Shown here: piece after piece, positions 26,633 through 33,774 of the stretch
How the letters are laid out: each line of letters starts with the position of its first letter
Numbering within the stretch: position 1 is the stretch's first letter
NCBI GenBank assembly: GCA_041390105.1
Contig: JAWKQO010000001.1
Coordinates: 1,862,001-1,926,000, forward strand
Length of the DNA: 64,000 nt
Direction: 5' to 3'
Origin: Gemmatimonadota bacterium
Lineage (GTDB): Bacteria; Gemmatimonadota; Gemmatimonadetes; Longimicrobiales; Gaopeijiaceae
Made by a program: the position numbers and the translations under genes
The notes under the pieces: model-generated
Database searches by the model: none
What the model saw: only the letters and a program-made list of their open reading frames with translations
Told to the model about the DNA's origin: nothing

Positions 26633-27346
26633 TCAGCTCGGGACGTCGAGGAAGCGCCCCTCGCGAAGGAAGTGGATCACCTGGTCGGCGACGTCCTGAC
26701 GGTTCATCAGGAAGGTGTGTGTGCCAGGTACCACGACAAAGGATGCCTCCTCGAGGCGGGCCCGCTGGACCGAGACCTTCCCGTCGTCCGGTCCAGGAAT
26801 CAGCCAAGAGCCGATCGGGTTCATGCTCCTGCTTCCGGCGATGATACCAAGCTCGAACGCCGGCGGCGGCAGGCGCGCCGGTAGCGACATCGAGTCTGTA
26901 CCCAGCCGGGCCCCGGCGGGGCCCAGCACCGCCCACAGCAAGGGAGTCTGCCGGAAGGCGTCGATGATCTCCGAGCCCTGAGTGGGCGGACCCAGCATGA
27001 CCACGCGTCCTTGATGCGGCATCGGTTGCTGCGCCAGGTACGCGCGTACCAGGATCCCTCCCATGGAGTGCGTCACGAAGTGCACCCGCTCCGCGGACTC
27101 CGCACAGCAGCGCACCACTTCGTCGGAAAGCCGCTCCACCAAGAACTCGATGGGCTCTTGAGTGGATGGGTAGTCGAAGGACACAACACGGAATCCCGCC
27201 GCCTCGAGCCGCGAACCGAGGATCGCCAAGGACCCGGCACCGCGTCCCAGCCCGTGTACCAAGACGACCGTGTCCGCCCCAGGCGGCGGTGACTGGGCGC
27301 ACGCGGTAATGATCGGGAGTGCGAGCAAGATCGCGATCCCCCGCAT
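26633..27346 (-). CDS. Alpha/beta-hydrolase (lipase-like) lipoprotein
   Basis: A 237-residue esterase or lipase of the alpha/beta-hydrolase fold. The start at 27346 gives a lipoprotein signal (IAILLALPIITAC, Cys16); GGGAG lies ~12 bp upstream. The oxyanion-hole motif VVLVHGLGRGAGSL (~27-40) and the nucleophile elbow VTHSMGG (Ser94) are clear, and a His in VVPGTHTFLMN near residue 215 can complete the triad. The closest recognisable type is the short triacylglycerol-lipase/acetyltransferase-like hydrolase. It stands alone on the minus strand, upstream of nothing obviously related; the envelope location suggests cleavage of lipids or esters taken up from outside. Confidence 0.87.
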   Translation of the reverse strand: MRGIAILLALPIITACAQSPPPGADTVVLVHGLGRGAGSLAILGSRLEAAGFRVVSFDYPSTQEPIEFLVERLSDEVVRCCAESAERVHFVTHSMGGILVRAYLAQQPMPHQGRVVMLGPPTQGSEIIDAFRQTPLLWAVLGPAGARLGTDSMSLPARLPPPAFELGIIAGSRSMNPIGSWLIPGPDDGKVSVQRARLEEASFVVVPGTHTFLMNRQDVADQVIHFLREGRFLDVPS

Positions 27347-27577
27347 GCGGCCGTGCCACTCCCGGCCGCGCCTGAGTCGACGCATGTGGATCACGTTGAG
27401 GTCGGGTGGCTCTCTAGCATACTCGGCGGGCGGCGCCGGGTCGAGGTCCTCGCCCAAGGGCGGCACCAAGAGGGGGAGAAGGAGGGCCACCTGCGAGACC
27501 GCGCCCCGGACACTAGCTTGCTGCATGCGGACAAGCTGCATACCCAGAAAGCGTGCTTCTCCAGACCACCATCAGAA

Positions 27578-27877
27578 CTACAGGCGCACCCCCTCCCACA
27601 TCACCGTCAGGGCCTGCCGGGTAGCCCGCAGCGCCGCGCGGCCCTCCGCCAACACGCGGAAGTACTTCCGTGCCCTCCCCCCGCGCTCCGGGGTGGGTTC
27701 ACCCAAGCGGTAGTCCACGTACCCTTTCTGTTCGAGGCGGTCCAAGGCAGTGTAGACCGCACCGTACGACACACTGCGGCCCGTCCGCTGCTCGATCTCC
27801 TCGCGCACCTCCATGCCGTAGGCCTCGTTGTCCAGGCGCAGCACCGCCAGCAGCACCAACTGTTCGAACTCACCCAT
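27578..27877 (-). CDS. PadR family transcriptional regulator
   Basis: A 99-residue winged-helix repressor. It opens with MGEFEQLVLLAVLRLDNEAYGMEVREEIEQRTGRSVSYGAVYTALDRLEQKGYVDY, the PadR DNA-binding domain (recognition helix around GAVYTALDRLEQKG). The wing follows (RLGEPTPERGGRARKYFRVLAEGRAAL). The length is that of the short PadR type that dimerises through a final helix. It lies 63 bp downstream of the large permease gene on the same strand, a pairing seen repeatedly in acidobacterial and gemmatimonadal genomes, where the PadR protein is presumed to control the permease. A candidate operator is described at the permease promoter. Confidence 0.93.
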   Translation of the reverse strand: MGEFEQLVLLAVLRLDNEAYGMEVREEIEQRTGRSVSYGAVYTALDRLEQKGYVDYRLGEPTPERGGRARKYFRVLAEGRAALRATRQALTVMWEGVRL

Positions 27878-27940
27878 CCCTCGACTCCAATCGGCGCGGT
27901 GCGCCTGCGGCGCGGATCGTGATCACCCTACTCTCGCAGA

Positions 27941-30616
27941 TCATTCGGTGCGGAGCGCCTCTGTGGGTGGAACGCGTACGGCCCGGGCGGCGGGGATGGC
28001 CGAGGCCAGGACGGCGACCGCGGCCAGGGTCAGACATCCACCCAGCAGGGTGAGCGGATCCAGCGCCCGGATCTCGTAGACCAGCCCTTCGACCACGCGC
28101 GTGCTGGCCCACACGCCCAACAATCCCACCAGCACGCCGGCGACGGCCAGGCGTACCCCCCGCCGCACCACGAGTCCCATGATTCCGGTGTGGCCCGCAC
28201 CGAGCGCCATGCGAATCCCGAGCTCCCGGGTCCGACGGGCCACGAAGTACGAGATGGTGCCGTACACACCGGCCGCCGCCAGGAACAGCGCCGCCGCGGC
28301 AAACAGGGACACCAGGGTGGTATAGAAGCGGCGCTGAGCGAAGCGACTCTCGACCCGGTCCACCATGGTGCTCACGTCGGACGGGGGCACTGTCGGGTCG
28401 ATGGCGAGGATGGCCTGACGGATCTGCGGTACGAGGGGACCGGGATCCCCCTGGGTCCGCACCGTCAGGTACGCCGAGTAGCTCCATCCTCGGGTGTAGG
28501 GCGCATAGAGCTGCGCCAGTGCGGGCTGCTCGGGTCCCCACTGTTTCACGTCGCCGACGACGCCCACCACCGTCAACCAGTTCGGGGGGTCGTCCTCGAA
28601 GCTGAACCGCTTGCCCAGCGGATCGACCCCGGGCCAGGCCTGTTCCGCGAAGGTTCGGTTGATCAGCACGCGCGTCGCCGCCTGGGCCGAGTCCTCGGGC
28701 AACAGAAGCCGTCCCTGCAGGAGCGGGATGTCCAAGGAGGCGAAGTAGTCCCCGCCCACACTCACCACTTCGACCAAGGGCCCTTCGCTTTCACTGCGCC
28801 GTGGCGGCGTGCCTTCCACCCATACGCTGCCGTTGCTTCCCCCGAAGAGGGGCAGGCGCGACACCATGCCCACGTGGGTGACGCCGGGAATGGCGCCAAC
28901 GCTGGCCATCACCTGGTCGAAGAAGGCCGCTTTGGCAGCGTCCCCTTCGTACCGGGGACCGGCAGGGTCCACGGACATGGTAGCCACGCCCTCCGCTTCG
29001 AACCCGAAGTCCTGGCCCCGGAGCGCGGCATAGCTCTGCAGCAGTAGAGCCGCACCGTTGGCCAACACCAGACCGAGGGCGAACTGGCCTACGATGAAGG
29101 CATTGCGGAGGCGCTCCTTGCTCGGTGCCAGCGTGGAGTAGCCGCCTTCCTTGACGCTTCGGGCCAGATGGGTGCGTGAGGCGATGAGCGCGGGAAGCAT
29201 GCCGAACACCAAGGCGGTGAAGCCGGAGGCGGCCACGGCGAATGCCAGCGCCCACCCGTCGATCGCGACCTGTTCCACGCGCGGGATGCTCGGGGGTACC
29301 AGCGCCTTGAAGGCGTCGAGCGCCAACCAGGAGACCAGCACGCCCAGGGCGCCCCCGAGCGCCGCCAGGAGCAAGGCCTCCGAGAACAGTAGGCGCACCA
29401 CCGCCCGTCGGGTCGCGCCCAGAGCCGTACGAACGGCCAACTCGCTTTCGCGCCCCGCCGAACGAGCCAACAAGAGACCCGCCACGTTCCCGCACGCGAT
29501 CAACAAGACCACGGCCGCGGCGCCGAGGATGACGCCGAGCTGTTTCCCCACGGGTCCGAACAGGTATTCGTGGACGGTGAAGACCTTCGTGCTGCGACCC
29601 TCGTTGGTCTGGGGGTATTCGACCGCCAGCTCGCGCATCACCCGGGCCATGTCCTCCTGCGCCATGTCCTTGGTGACCCCGTCCGCGAGCCGGGCCACCA
29701 CCGGGAAGCCGTGACTTCCCCGTTCGCCGTGGAGCCGCTCGTTCACCAGCGGGAGGTACAAACGGTGGCGCCCGAAGTGGGACCAGGGGGAGGGGACGTC
29801 GAACCCCTCGGGCATGACCCCCACGATGGTGAACGCGCGGCCGTCCAACTCCAGGGTGGTGCCGAGAACGTCCGGGCGGCCGCCCAGCGCGCTCAACCAC
29901 AGCGGGTAGCTCAACACCACCACGTCTCCCGCTTCCTGATCCTCCGGAAGCAGCGCACGCCCCATCAGGGGGCTGACGCCGACGACGTCGAACGCGCTGG
30001 CCGTGGCATAGGTGCCGTACACGCGCTCGGGCTCGCTCGCTCGGGTCAGCGTGAAGGAGCCCGGATTGATCGCAGCCAACGATTCGAAGGAGCGCTGCCG
30101 TTCCACCCAGTCCAGGTAGTCGGGTCCGGACGCGGGCCCACAACAGCCGAACCCGGCCTCCTCCATGACCACCACCAGCTTGCCCGAATCCGGCAGTGGA
30201 ATGGGCTCGAGGAATACCGTTCGAAACACACCGAACAGCGCCGTGGTCACACCGACGCCGAGCGCCAAGGTGATCAACACGGTGAGCGAGAATCCGGGTC
30301 TGCGCCGGAGGGCTCGGAAGCCCATCCGGAGGTCGGTCCCCCACGCACTCATCCTCTCCCCCTCCCGTTCCGGTCGACGCCACTCGTCGAGGGCACCGCG
30401 TACATGGTGCAGCAGGCAGGCAGGGAGGGACCTCAGCGCCTGGCTTCGGTACCAGCGGCGGGCAGCGGCGAGTCCGTCCCGCTCGGTGCGGAGGTGGAAC
30501 TCCTCCTCCGCATCCCCCAGCACGGCATCGCGCTGCTCGCCGGGCATCAACAGCGTCAGCAGCCACGCCCACCTGCGGGGAACCTCCCCCCTCCCGTTCG
30601 CTCCGCCCCGACCCAT
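27941..30616 (-). CDS. ADOP-type (duplicated orphan) FtsX/MacB-like permease
   Basis: An 891-residue membrane protein of the ABC3/FtsX-like class known as acidobacterial duplicated orphan permeases. An N-terminal ~85-residue helical segment (LLMPGEQRDAVLGDAEEEFHLR) precedes membrane helix 1 (FSLTVLITLALGVGVTTALFGVF) and a MacB-like periplasmic domain. Three helices follow (~395-500, with GAAAVVLLIACGNVAGLLLARSAGRESELAVRTALGATR), and then a second copy of the periplasmic domain plus three helices (FAAAALFLAAAGVYGTISYFVARRTRELGIRMALGAGH). No ATPase gene is adjacent, hence 'orphan'. The function is unknown; MacB relatives act in mechanotransmission or export. The ATG at 30616 lies only ~11 bp after a perfect -10 box, so the mRNA may be nearly leaderless or a downstream start may be used. 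Confidence 0.93.
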   Translation of the reverse strand: MGRGGANGRGEVPRRWAWLLTLLMPGEQRDAVLGDAEEEFHLRTERDGLAAARRWYRSQALRSLPACLLHHVRGALDEWRRPEREGERMSAWGTDLRMGFRALRRRPGFSLTVLITLALGVGVTTALFGVFRTVFLEPIPLPDSGKLVVVMEEAGFGCCGPASGPDYLDWVERQRSFESLAAINPGSFTLTRASEPERVYGTYATASAFDVVGVSPLMGRALLPEDQEAGDVVVLSYPLWLSALGGRPDVLGTTLELDGRAFTIVGVMPEGFDVPSPWSHFGRHRLYLPLVNERLHGERGSHGFPVVARLADGVTKDMAQEDMARVMRELAVEYPQTNEGRSTKVFTVHEYLFGPVGKQLGVILGAAAVVLLIACGNVAGLLLARSAGRESELAVRTALGATRRAVVRLLFSEALLLAALGGALGVLVSWLALDAFKALVPPSIPRVEQVAIDGWALAFAVAASGFTALVFGMLPALIASRTHLARSVKEGGYSTLAPSKERLRNAFIVGQFALGLVLANGAALLLQSYAALRGQDFGFEAEGVATMSVDPAGPRYEGDAAKAAFFDQVMASVGAIPGVTHVGMVSRLPLFGGSNGSVWVEGTPPRRSESEGPLVEVVSVGGDYFASLDIPLLQGRLLLPEDSAQAATRVLINRTFAEQAWPGVDPLGKRFSFEDDPPNWLTVVGVVGDVKQWGPEQPALAQLYAPYTRGWSYSAYLTVRTQGDPGPLVPQIRQAILAIDPTVPPSDVSTMVDRVESRFAQRRFYTTLVSLFAAAALFLAAAGVYGTISYFVARRTRELGIRMALGAGHTGIMGLVVRRGVRLAVAGVLVGLLGVWASTRVVEGLVYEIRALDPLTLLGGCLTLAAVAVLASAIPAARAVRVPPTEALRTE

Positions 30617-30627
30617 AGTGCTTATAT

Positions 30628-30650
30628 ATTATACACTGTATTAAAAATAG
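30628..30650 (-). promoter_or_regulatory. Promoter and candidate PadR operator of the permease gene
   Basis: On the minus strand a perfect -10 hexamer TATAAT occupies 30633-30628. Overlapping its upstream side is an inverted repeat ATACA-G-TGTAT (30641-30631 read on the minus strand). A repressor bound there would block polymerase. The stretch is strikingly AT-rich within GC-rich DNA. PadR as the binder is inferred from the downstream padR-type gene. Confidence 0.6.
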
Positions 30651-30822
30651 GCGACCCCGTGCCCCTCATGACCAATCGACAGGCCGAAGGTCCGAAAGGT
30701 TGCTCAAGGGCTCGGGAAGCCCCCCCGAGGCAGGCCGGCACCCTGCCCGCGCGTGTAAGCACCGCGGCCCGTGAAGCGTTTCCCTCGAGGAACGTCGAGC
30801 GTCGCTGACAAGGTGTGCAGCA

Positions 30823-31452
30823 ATGAAGTCAGGCCTTCTTCCGCCCCTCCTCGCCCTGGCACTGACCTCTCCCGCCAGTGCCCAGGCGCACGCATGGCCC
30901 CTGTCGCTCGGCGTGAGTGTGGGGATGGGCCCCCAAGCACCGTCTGCTCTCTCTGTCGACGGCTGCGTGCACGAAGCCCCGCTGGTCGGCGGACTTCGCG
31001 TAGGGTGGTCTCCGAGGTCGTTCGTGCGCGCCGAGCTGGAGGGATCGGTGTTGACCGGCATGAGGACCGGAACCTGCGATGCCATTCCGTGTCCGCCCGA
31101 CGAGCCCTGTCTGCGGGACCGGGGCATCGGGGTCTCGCTGCAGCCGGTGGGTGCGCGCCTGGCGTTCGAGCCACGGATCAGCAGGCGGGCGGGCCTCCGC
31201 GTATCCGCAGGAGCCGGCTGGCTGGTGGGAGACGGAACCGCCTACGGCATCGGCAGCGTCGGAGCTCGCATGGGGAACCGGGCGCGCACCTCACTGACGC
31301 TCGAGCTGGAGGGGTTGTTCTTCGATGCCCCCATCCGGGTGCTCGACTACCAGACCGGTGAGGGCGCCCTGGTGGACCGGAGGTCAGTGGGCGCCCGTCT
31401 CACGCTGGTGCGGCTCGGAGTCGAAGCGCGACTGGGCCGGCGCGGACGATAG
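30823..31452 (+). CDS. Outer-membrane beta-barrel-like protein, unknown function
   Basis: A 209-residue secreted protein. The signal peptide at residues 1-20 (LLALALTSPASAQ) is followed by alternating strands typical of small barrels (LVGGLRVGWSPRSFVRAELEGSVL, LRVSAGAGWLVGDG, ARTSLTLELEGLFF, SVGARLTLVRLGVEARLG). It has a Cys-rich loop (TCDAIPCPPDEPCLRD) that may hold disulphides. It resembles OmpA-like or OprD-like short barrels in pattern only; no family is recognised. It is divergent from the permease gene. Confidence 0.7.
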   Translation: MKSGLLPPLLALALTSPASAQAHAWPLSLGVSVGMGPQAPSALSVDGCVHEAPLVGGLRVGWSPRSFVRAELEGSVLTGMRTGTCDAIPCPPDEPCLRDRGIGVSLQPVGARLAFEPRISRRAGLRVSAGAGWLVGDGTAYGIGSVGARMGNRARTSLTLELEGLFFDAPIRVLDYQTGEGALVDRRSVGARLTLVRLGVEARLGRRGR

Positions 31453-31570
31453 CCCCCCGCCACGGCCCTCCATCCGCCGCTTGGTGCGTCCCCGCCACAA
31501 TCCCCTGGGGATCTCTGCGCGTAGGCTGGCTGTAGCATCCTGAATCGGGGCCGTCGACCTGGAGGATCCC

Positions 31571-32260
31571 ATGCGCCGCCTTCGTCGTATCGCCTTCTTC
31601 GGCCTCCTGTCCCTCGCTCTCCCCCTAGCTGCCCAGGACAACGCCACGCCGGAGGTGGTCACCGTCTCAGCCACCGCAGAGCAGTCGGTGCGCCCGGACA
31701 TCGCCGAGATCCTGTTCAGCATCACGGTCACCTCGGGTACGGCCGACTCAGCAGCCACACACGTGACGGAGGCGGCCCGCAGGGTCCTGGACGCGCTGAG
31801 GCGCTTCTCGATCGAGCCGCCCACCATGATCACCGACGGGTTCTCGGTCCAGGCGGGACGGACGGATCAGCGCACCGGGCTCCCCTTCGAGCACGTGGCC
31901 AAGAACGACTTCCGCGTGGTGGTAACCGGCGTGGAGTCGGTAGGCGATGTGATCGAAAGCGCGGTTCAAATCCCGAGCGTTCAGGTTCGAGGTGTTCGCT
32001 TCTCCGCGTCCGACCTGACGGCTGCCAGAGATCAAGCGCTGGCCGCAGCGGTGGCCAACGCCCAGAAGCGAGCCCGGCTCATCGCCGAGCTCGCCGATGT
32101 GCGCCTAGGACGTGTGCTGCACCTGGTAGTGCACCCGGAGGGGGACGACCCGGGGAGGATCGCCCTTCAATACGGGGTCCAGAACACACCACCGATCCGG
32201 CCTCAAGACATCGTGGTCACCGCGCGCATCACGGTGCAATACGCGGTCATCCCTGGCTGA
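31571..32260 (+). CDS. SIMPL domain-containing (DUF541) secreted protein
   Basis: A 229-residue periplasmic protein of the SIMPL/DUF541 family (BP26/OMP28-type). The start at 31571 follows GGAGG. The signal peptide (residues 1-21, LSLALPLAAQ) precedes VVTVSATAEQSVRPDIAEILFSITV, the family's opening. A helix with ADSAATHVTEAARRVLDALRRF follows, and then the second repeat: AARDQALAAAVANAQKRARLIAELADVRLGRVLHL, ending in VVTARITVQYAV. The function of the family is not settled (oxidative-stress or envelope roles have been suggested). Its 3' end overlaps the opposing SRPBCC gene by 14 bp. Confidence 0.93.
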   Translation: MRRLRRIAFFGLLSLALPLAAQDNATPEVVTVSATAEQSVRPDIAEILFSITVTSGTADSAATHVTEAARRVLDALRRFSIEPPTMITDGFSVQAGRTDQRTGLPFEHVAKNDFRVVVTGVESVGDVIESAVQIPSVQVRGVRFSASDLTAARDQALAAAVANAQKRARLIAELADVRLGRVLHLVVHPEGDDPGRIALQYGVQNTPPIRPQDIVVTARITVQYAVIPG

Positions 32261-32753
32261 GGACCCGGTCAAGATTCTGGTAGCTCGCCTCCATGCCTTC
32301 CGTCATGCCGGTGGACACGGCGGCGTCGCGGGCCTCCTTCGAGCCGAAGTCCATGAGGGTGGCCAGCGTGGTGATTCCGCCGCTCTCGGTAAGCGTCACG
32401 GTGACCAGGCACTCACCGCCCTCGCCCATAGAGCCGCCGACGTCGCCCGGATCGTAGATCTCGACGTTCACGATCCGGGCGGGCGGATCCACCTCCTGGA
32501 ACGTTCCGTGGAAGCCGAACTGGCTGCCGTCCGTTTCGGACCGCCACACCCAGCGGTACTTCCCACCCACGCGCACGTCCATCTCGCACACGGGCATGGT
32601 CCAGCCCGGCGGGCCCAGGAGCCAACGCCGGACCAGCTCGGGCGTGGTATAGGCCTCCCAGACAAGCTCGCGAGGCGCGTTGAAGGACCGCGTCACCAAG
32701 ACAGTGCTGTCGCCGGGCAGACTGACCTCGGCCTTTGGCATGTGCATGACCAT
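32247..32753 (-). CDS. SRPBCC (AHSA1-like) domain protein
   Basis: A 168-residue START/Bet v1-fold protein. The start at 32753 begins MVMHMPKAEVSLPGDSTVLVTRSFNAPRELVWEAYTTPELVRRWLLGPPGW, the AHSA1 pattern (F-x-A-P-x-x-x-V-W-x-A-x-T-x-P-E-x-x-x-x-W). It ends with GMTEGMEASYQNLDRVL, also typical of the family. It binds small hydrophobic ligands in related proteins. It is the last gene of a three-gene minus-strand set (ArsR regulator, VOC protein, SRPBCC protein), a common grouping in which the regulator is thought to control the two small-molecule-binding proteins. The ligand is unknown. Confidence 0.92.
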   Translation of the reverse strand: MVMHMPKAEVSLPGDSTVLVTRSFNAPRELVWEAYTTPELVRRWLLGPPGWTMPVCEMDVRVGGKYRWVWRSETDGSQFGFHGTFQEVDPPARIVNVEIYDPGDVGGSMGEGGECLVTVTLTESGGITTLATLMDFGSKEARDAAVSTGMTEGMEASYQNLDRVLSQG

Positions 32754-32794
32754 GACGTGAACTCGGAGCTGAGGTGGATGCGGTGCGGGCCGGA

Positions 32795-33235
32795 TCAGCC
32801 CGCGCGTGCCGCTTCGTCGAGGGCTGCGATATCGATCCTGCGCATGGCCAGCATGGCTTGGACGACACGGTCGACCTTGGCGCGATCGGGATCCCCGAGG
32901 TAACGGCCCAACGCATGGGGGATCACCTGCCAGGAGAGGCCATACTTGTCTTTCAGCCACCCGCACATGCTCTCCTCACCGCCGTCCGCGGTGAGGCTGT
33001 CCCAGTAGTGGTCCACCTCGGCCTGATCGTCACAGTCGATCATGAAAGAGACCGCATCGGTGAACGGGTGCTTGGGGCCCCCGTTCAAGGCCAGCAGTCG
33101 CTGACCGGCGACCTCGAAGGACGCCGTCAGCGGCGACAGGGAGACGACGCGGAAGTCTTTGAAGATCGAGGCGTAGTAGGCGGCGACGTCGTCCAGCGGT
33201 GCGTCGAACCAGAGGAACGGTGTGATCTTGGGCAT
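32795..33235 (-). CDS. VOC family (PhnB-like) protein
   Basis: A 146-residue vicinal-oxygen-chelate fold protein. The start at 33235 is supported by ATGGAG upstream and the standard opening MPKITPFLWFDAPLDDVAAYYASIF. The motifs FRVVSLSPLTASFEVAGQRLLALNGGP and EVDHYWDSLTADGGEESMCGWLKDKYGLSWQVIPHAL match the PhnB/3-demethylubiquinone-type subgroup (D-K-Y-G-x-x-W-Q). Members lack a proven common reaction. It sits between the ArsR gene and the SRPBCC gene; 41 bp separates it from the latter. Confidence 0.93.
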   Translation of the reverse strand: MPKITPFLWFDAPLDDVAAYYASIFKDFRVVSLSPLTASFEVAGQRLLALNGGPKHPFTDAVSFMIDCDDQAEVDHYWDSLTADGGEESMCGWLKDKYGLSWQVIPHALGRYLGDPDRAKVDRVVQAMLAMRRIDIAALDEAARAG

Positions 33236-33299
33236 GCGGTCTCCATGAGCGCACAGCTGTGCGGTGCGCGACAAATGTGTGCTCACTCTCGAGCGACGG

Positions 33300-33659
33300 T
33301 CAGTCCGGTTCGTTTCCCTTTGATCGAGACCGGCGGGCTTTCAAGGTCTCGAGCAGCGCATCGAGTCGCTGGAAGTTGGTCTCCCAGATCTCGCGGTAGC
33401 GCTCGATCCATTCGTTGGCCACGTCGAGGGCCGCAGGTTCCAACCGACGCGGGCGCCGCTGCCCGTCGATCCCGACCGACACCAGGCCGGCCCGCTCCAG
33501 GACCTTCAGGTGCTTGGAGACTGCGGGCTGACTCAGGGCGAAGGGCTCCATCAGCTCCGTCACGCTGGCCTCCCCCTCCGCCAGGCGCTCCAGGATGGCG
33601 CGCCGAGTGGGATCGGACAGAGCGAAGAAGGTGGCGTCGAGCTGGTCGCTGAAGTTCAT
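33300..33659 (-). CDS. ArsR-type winged-helix regulator
   Basis: A 119-residue repressor. It has the ArsR pattern FFALSDPTRRAILERLAEGEASVTELMEPFALSQPAVSKHLKVLERAGLVSV, with recognition helix SQPAVSKHLKVL at ~45-58 and a basic wing (GQRRPRRLEP). No Cys metal ligands are present, so this is the non-metal subgroup that usually accompanies AHSA1-type genes. It leads the three-gene set with VOC and SRPBCC proteins and probably represses it; a repeated CCGATCG element just upstream of the start is the candidate operator. Confidence 0.95.
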   Translation of the reverse strand: MNFSDQLDATFFALSDPTRRAILERLAEGEASVTELMEPFALSQPAVSKHLKVLERAGLVSVGIDGQRRPRRLEPAALDVANEWIERYREIWETNFQRLDALLETLKARRSRSKGNEPD

Positions 33660-33668
33660 GATTTATCG

Positions 33669-33692
33669 CCGATCGTTCATATAACCGATCGG
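33669..33692 (-). promoter_or_regulatory. Candidate ArsR operator and promoter region
   Basis: CCGATCG occurs twice, at 33669-33675 and 33685-33691 (16 bp apart, about one and a half helical turns), 10-33 bp upstream of the ArsR gene start. The second copy is the centre of an imperfect palindrome (ATATAAC-CGATCG-GATATTA). The surrounding bases are AT-rich compared with neighbours. Autoregulation is inferred. Confidence 0.5.
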
Positions 33693-33723
33693 ATATTAAT
33701 GAGACGACGAGGGGCTGTCAACG

Positions 33724-33770
33724 GCGGGCGGGCTCCCAGGACAGGACACGACCCCTGACAGCCCGCCCGC
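33724..33770 (-). terminator. Long-stem terminator of the Fn3-like protein gene
   Basis: GCGGGCGGGCT (33724-33734) pairs perfectly with AGCCCGCCCGC (33760-33770), an 11-bp stem with a 25-base loop. An alternative 9-bp stem uses GGGCTGTCA (33712-33720) and TGACAGCCC (33756-33764). It starts 4 bp after the stop of the minus-strand gene and separates it from the ArsR set. Confidence 0.65.
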
Positions 33771-33774
33771 GCAG

